Assembly (NCBI GenBank): GCA_033557675.1
Contig: JAWQRM010000358.1
Location: forward strand, 1-23,716
Direction of reading: 5' to 3'
Length of the DNA: 23,716 nt
From: Coptodactyla brooksi
Taxonomy: Eukaryota > Arthropoda > Insecta > Coleoptera > Scarabaeidae
The translations under genes were made by a program, and so were the position numbers. Below the pieces are notes generated by a model, which did not search any database, was not told the origin of the DNA, and was given only the letters and a program-made list of their open reading frames with translations. Of the stretch, positions 20,016 through 23,716 are shown piece by piece. The first letter of the stretch is position 1, and each line of letters opens with the position of its first letter.

Positions 20016-20106
20016 AGTGGAGTCTCCTTATTCTTAAGGAGACTCCACTGGCTGTTAGTTTAACGTTAAAGCTAACTTTAAGCTCGTTAGCTTTTAAATT
20101 CGAATT
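20016..20106. repeat. cluster of consecutive palindromes
   Basis: Four inverted repeats lie almost end to end. At 20016-20049 there is a perfect 15-bp stem (agtggagtctcctta) with a four-base loop. At 20054-20076 there is a near-perfect palindrome centred on tttaacgttaaa. Arms aagctaac (20069-20076) and gttagctt (20086-20093) flank a nine-base loop. At 20097-20106 the palindrome is aattcgaatt. No coding or known element explains them. Confidence 0.8.
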
Positions 20107-20126
20107 AAAAATAAAATATTGTATAA

Positions 20127-20232
20127 AAAACGATTAAACTGAGTTTTATCCGCTCGGGAGATTAAGTCCTTCGCCCTTCGGGCTCGGTATTTAATATTCC
20201 TCCCTGGCGGATAAAACTCTTTTAATCCCTTG
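20127..20232. mobile_element. hAT-like MITE with 8-bp target duplication
   Basis: The 106-bp unit is flanked by ttgtataa at 20119-20126 and again at 20233-20240. This 8-mer fits the hAT preference nTnnnnAn. Its ends are imperfect inverted repeats: reverse-complemented, the right end begins caagggattaaaagagtttt, against aaaacgattaaactgagttt on the left. Both then run through atccgc. The centre folds into a GC-rich hairpin (gcccttcgggc), so almost the whole element is one long hairpin. There is no coding capacity. Confidence 0.75.
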
Positions 20233-20240
20233 TTGTATAA

Positions 20241-20584
20241 TTATGAACGATTTTAATGATATTTTAAGTAATATCAAATTGACAATCTAAAAACATTTTC
20301 AATTTCATTATGTATCTACTTTTTACAAGTTCTCAAAGAAAAGAAAAGGCTAACAGGATAGCGAAATTTCCTGAATAAAAGAAAATGATGCGATACGAAA
20401 ATTATACTGAAATCACAAATAGGCAGTAAATTTTGCTTACATTTCTTAATTTAAATTGGTACAAATCAAACTACAGATAATTCACTAAAATACATTTAAT
20501 TATAATGAAAATATATTGTACAAAGATATATATGCCATATACAAAACGGCTACAGAAAGAAAAGAAAATTGTTACATTCATCAG
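20241..20584 (-). promoter_or_regulatory. 3' UTR region of the MMS22L-like gene
   Basis: A variant polyadenylation signal ATTAAA lies on the minus strand at 20500-20495, about 85 bases past the stop codon at 20587-20585. Nothing else is recognised. Confidence 0.45.
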
Positions 20585-22204
20585 CTATGACAAATCTTTC
20601 TCAATTCTATCTAAACCTTGTCTCAATGTATTATCAAATCCTACCCCTCTCATTTTTTCAACATGGGAAATCTGTTCCTTTATATGTGGTAAACTCATGC
20701 GTACGCTAGAAGGTATTATATTAATTAGATATCCAATCAACTGAAAATAATTAGAAGTGTTGAAAGCTAAATGTCTATTGGTGACAGTTTGAATTGTTGT
20801 TTGCAACTTGGATTGTATTTGTTCATACCATCCAGCAGAAATTAAAGATCTTATTAAATCCAAAGCTAAGCCCTTTTGACTACTAAACATGATAACTTCT
20901 AAAATTCCTAACATAATTCTGTCTAAGATAAGGACGATCTTGAGTTCCTCTCTGGTGTTATCTAGAATATTTTGTATTGTCTTCAAAGCTTTATGGGTAT
21001 TTTCTTCTGAGCTCCTTGCTAGTTTTGAGAAAAAAGCATTTGAGATCTTGTCAAAAATTATAGTTGCGATTTTATATTCATCCAATATACTTAGAATTGG
21101 GGAATTTATAGAGGGGAAATGTGGCACATATCTTATTACTAAATCTTTTAAGGTTCTGTCAATATAAGGGTCAGAGGAATGTCCCAATTTATAAACTCCT
21201 TTAATGAACAAATGCCAAGTTTTCTCTACAGCTTTCAAAACATTTGAAGGAGGGGGTTTACCCCTCAAAACTTCTGTTGGTAATAATAATAAAGATATCA
21301 AGCGATTAAACAAACAAGTAGATTTTGATTTATGGTATAAAAGCGGTGAACACAGGTAGAAAAATAATGCAATGGTGGTATACAAATAAGTTGTTTGTGT
21401 ATCTGAACTATTAGGAGTAAGTAAGCTATTTAACCATTGATCGATGTTACCAAAACATATTTCACACAATTCTTTTAAACGTGAAATATTCATTTGCGAT
21501 TCCATTTGTACACTTAAAGTTTTTACAAATGTCGTATATGGATCATTTTCAAAATTTTCCATGGTTATAATACTTCTTACAGAAGATAGATTAAAAACAT
21601 AACTTGACAATTCTTTGTTGGATATATCTGGGCTTAAGATACATATTCTAAACCAGCTTGATATTAACAAATTTTCCTCACTTAGAGAGAAATTCCAATA
21701 ACGATTATTTGCCAATATTGTAACTAAAAATCTATGAGTTACTTTAATGCTTACAGTAGTGTTACAAAAATATTGTACTGTAGCATGAGTTATTTCTTGA
21801 GCATTTAGACAAATTTTGCCTACTATCTCTCCAACCTCAGGAGGTACTGTATTTGAAATGGAAATTCGTTTCAATGCTGGTAAAATATATTCTACAAACG
21901 AATGCTTAAATTCATACCATTTACCATAATTTTCTACTTGTATAATCATGAGTGTAATATTTTCTAGCAGTTGACATAAATCTGTATATGAACAAGTGTT
22001 CATGTAAGGTGTTATCCACGATCCCAGTAAGATGTCTTGACCTAAGTCATAGTTTTGGTTACTATTCATGATAATTTCCATGGCAGTGATGTAGTGTTTC
22101 AACACATTGCTTCTTTCTCTGTTGGAAGCAACTTCTTCCGTTTGGTTCCGTAAAATAGTACATATTTTTTTGATATTACGGTTGTGGCGAACATTTATTA
22201 TCAT
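20585..22204 (-). CDS. MMS22L: MMS22L-like protein, last exon (C-terminal 539 aa)
   Basis: A long uninterrupted frame ends at 20585. A strong acceptor (TTTCTTTTTCAG) precedes codon ATG at 22204, so the exon most likely starts there and the in-frame ATG at 22225 is intronic. Upstream exons are not visible and must lie beyond the right edge. The protein is all-helical in character (Leu/Ile-rich repeats), with segments such as SWITPYMNTCSYTDLCQLLE, WLNSLLTP, KTWHLFIKGVYKLGHSSDPY, LKDLVIRYVPHFPSINSPIL and a terminal KMRGVGFDNTLRQGLDRIEK. The near-terminal RGVG.D..LR pattern and the length fit the MMS22L C-terminal domain as I recall it. MMS22L partners TONSL on newly replicated chromatin and promotes RAD51 loading at stalled forks. 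Other helical-repeat proteins cannot be excluded. Confidence 0.62.
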   Translation of the reverse strand: MIINVRHNRNIKKICTILRNQTEEVASNRERSNVLKHYITAMEIIMNSNQNYDLGQDILLGSWITPYMNTCSYTDLCQLLENITLMIIQVENYGKWYEFKHSFVEYILPALKRISISNTVPPEVGEIVGKICLNAQEITHATVQYFCNTTVSIKVTHRFLVTILANNRYWNFSLSEENLLISSWFRICILSPDISNKELSSYVFNLSSVRSIITMENFENDPYTTFVKTLSVQMESQMNISRLKELCEICFGNIDQWLNSLLTPNSSDTQTTYLYTTIALFFYLCSPLLYHKSKSTCLFNRLISLLLLPTEVLRGKPPPSNVLKAVEKTWHLFIKGVYKLGHSSDPYIDRTLKDLVIRYVPHFPSINSPILSILDEYKIATIIFDKISNAFFSKLARSSEENTHKALKTIQNILDNTREELKIVLILDRIMLGILEVIMFSSQKGLALDLIRSLISAGWYEQIQSKLQTTIQTVTNRHLAFNTSNYFQLIGYLINIIPSSVRMSLPHIKEQISHVEKMRGVGFDNTLRQGLDRIEKDLS

Positions 22205-22478
22205 CTGAAAAAGAAAGATTTTCACTAATAAGGATTAATAGAATATACATATATTTATATACATATATAATATCAATATGATCACATGTAGGATGCATAA
22301 TTGTGTAACCATTCTGCTTTTAAAATGTTTATAAATTTAATATACGAACCATGTATGTACATTTGTAGAATTAATTGTGAATACTTTCAATAAGAAACTA
22401 TTTCTTTTTTGATAATTATTCCAAAAATGCATATTCTGCTGTATCAAATAAACGCTTTAATGTTTTTATTTTAATCTA
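22205..22478 (-). other. intron of the MMS22L-like gene (partial)
   Basis: AT-rich sequence upstream of the acceptor at 22205. No exon recognised. The mariner at 22479 and the LINE fragment beyond it would also lie in this intron or upstream of the gene, depending on where the next exon is. Confidence 0.5.
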
Positions 22479-23368
22479 CGAGGTGTGCAAATTAAGTAAT
22501 GAGAATGGCGACGTAGTGTCCGATCTGGCAACATTGGGGAGGCAGGACTTGAAAGGACGGCAGGTGAACCGCTTTTTTTGTAAAATGGTTTTTCCTAGTG
22601 CATTTAAAAAATGTGTGACATTAATTTTGGGCAACGGTGTGCTATCAGGTTTTACTTTAGACTTGAGCATAGTGCAACGGAAGCTTTTGCAAAATTTCAA
22701 CACGTTTACGTAGACAGTGCTTTGTTAAGAACCCAGATTTTTCAGTGGTTTAAGGCATTTTCAGAAGGAAGAGAATTGAGTGAAGATAAACCACGCAGTG
22801 GAAGGCCTCCATCTTCAAGGATTGATGAGAATGTCGACAGAATTCGGGACCTTGATCACACCACTGTTCATCAGATTTTGCCCAATGAATTGGGGATGAA
22901 GAAAATCTGTGCAAAATTGGTTCCAAACAACTTTTCGCAGGAAAAAAAGGGTATCGGGAGAGGAAGGTGCCTTGACTTTTTGAAATCGATTGAAAATGAT
23001 GTCCATTTTGTGAAATGTCAGTACTGGTGATGAGTCTTGGGTGTTTGAGTACGACCCGGAAACCAATTGCCAGAGCATGGAATATGGCACATTTCGATCT
23101 CTCCAAGACACAAAAAAGCAAAAAAAGTCGAAAAGCAAATGCATGCTGATTTGCTTTTTTGATAGCCAGGGAATCGTCCACAAAAACTTGTGTCTTAAGG
23201 CCAAACAGTCAATCAACACTTTTACTGAGAAGTTCTTGAAAAACTTCGAAAAAGCATCATGCGTGTGAGACCAAACATCAAGATCAACTGGGTGTTGCAT
23301 TACAACAATGCGCCTTGTCACGCAGCAATTTCAGTAAACGAGTTTTTGGCCCGTAAAAACATTCCTAT
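22479..23368 (+). mobile_element. mariner-like transposon, 3'-truncated (third clade)
   Basis: The left terminal repeat cgaggtgtgcaaattaagta starts after TA 22477-22478. The plus strand then reads IRFYFRLEHSATEAFAKFQH, RTQIFQWFKAFSEGRE, SGRPPSSRIDENVDRIRDL, HQILPNELGMKKICAKLVP, TGDESWVFEYDPETN, SKCMLICFFDSQGIVHKNL, NNAPCHAAISVNEFLARKNI. About 20 residues of the second HTH are deleted after IRDL. Frames shift near 23020 and again near 23270. The first catalytic Asp (23029-23031) remains, but the second is Asn (YNNAPCH in place of HDNAPCH). The third block and the 3' terminal repeat are absent because sequence switches to a non-LTR element near 23368. Confidence 0.92.
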
Positions 23369-23716
23369 GTAGTACCAGCAGTAATTGCTGGATCGATTTG
23401 TACTATGTTAGCTAACAGGACGATTAGTGCAAGGAAAATCTATTGTTGAGAGGGCTGTGGTAGGAGGCTGTCCTCAAGGTGGAGTGTTGTTACGACTCCT
23501 ATGGAACCTGATTTTGGACAGTCTTATACGAAAACTCCACGATTCTTACTTTAACATATCATGATACGCTGATCATCTTGTTATCCTGGTTGATGGGAAA
23601 CACGCAAGCATCCTTTGTGACAGGATGCAGGAAGCACTCAATATTGTTGAGACGTGGTGCAGAGGACATTCTTTGTCAGTGAATCCGGCAAAGACTGAAA
23701 TGGTACTCTTCACTAG
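23369..23716 (+). mobile_element. non-LTR retrotransposon reverse transcriptase fragment
   Basis: From the junction, plus reads GSICTMLANRTISARKIY. After a frameshift near 23433 it continues RAVVGGCPQGGVLLRLLWNL, LDSLIRKLHDSYF, a stop, YADHLVILVDGKHASILCD and LNIVETWCRGHSLSVNPAKT, ending MVLFT at the window edge. GCPQGGVL..LLWN and the YADD-type box are the palm of insect LINE (jockey/R1-like) reverse transcriptases. The second catalytic Asp of YADD is His here, so the fragment is inactive. It runs off the window. Confidence 0.88.

Noticed and set aside
20505..21167. Plus-strand frames across the MMS22L-like exon
   Set aside because: Antisense shadows of a clearly genuine 539-codon exon.
22750..23321. 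Long minus-strand frames of 143 and 168 codons
   Set aside because: Complement of the mariner transposase, which reads sensibly only on plus.
1..23716. CRISPR arrays, operons, ribosome-binding sites, tRNA or rRNA genes
   Set aside because: None seen; introns, poly(A) signals and transposon types show nuclear animal DNA.

Overview
The window looks like AT-rich nuclear DNA from an animal, most likely an insect. Its genes are split by GT-AG introns. The spaces between exons are filled with decayed mariner, Tigger/pogo, Penelope-like and non-LTR elements and with foldback MITEs. No bacterial, plasmid or phage feature is visible. I cannot name the species.

Three host genes are supported, all on the minus strand. 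(1) WDR70, complete in four exons (about 1923-9232, 637 aa): intron 1 is 3.6 kb and packed with repeats, intron 2 is 75 bp, intron 3 is 1.7 kb. (2) POC1, a seven-blade WD40 centriole protein in four exons (14431-16013, 320 aa), which ends just after its propeller without the usual C-terminal coiled coil. (3) The 3'-terminal 539 codons of a large alpha-helical protein (20585-22204), probably the MMS22L C-terminal domain; its upstream exons lie beyond the window.

Mobile DNA, left to right: the tail of an ITm-type transposase (270-430); a nearly full-length dead mariner with both terminal repeats (538-1733); a possible Mutator-like scrap in WDR70 intron 3; in WDR70 intron 1 a 640-bp foldback element, and an unnamed repeat split by a Penelope-like retroelement fossil; a Tigger/pogo fossil (10000-11620); a palindromic MITE (13317-13508); a mariner 3' fragment (13585-13870); a TIR-bearing repeat (16557-16788); a second Penelope-like 3' end (17295-17560); another mariner fragment (17590-18066); a second, uninterrupted copy of the unnamed repeat (about 18270-18760); a run of strong palindromes followed by a 106-bp hAT-like MITE (20016-20240); and a mariner fragment joined to non-LTR reverse transcriptase sequence at the right edge (22479-23716).

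The genes do not form an operon or pathway. WDR70 and MMS22L are both linked to genome maintenance in other animals and POC1 to centrioles, but I see nothing here suggesting co-regulation. I found no clear new biological system. The most interesting signals are three degenerate hammerhead-ribozyme-like motifs, two of them at Penelope-like 3' ends, and the dense palindrome cluster next to the hAT-like MITE near 20.0-20.2 kb.
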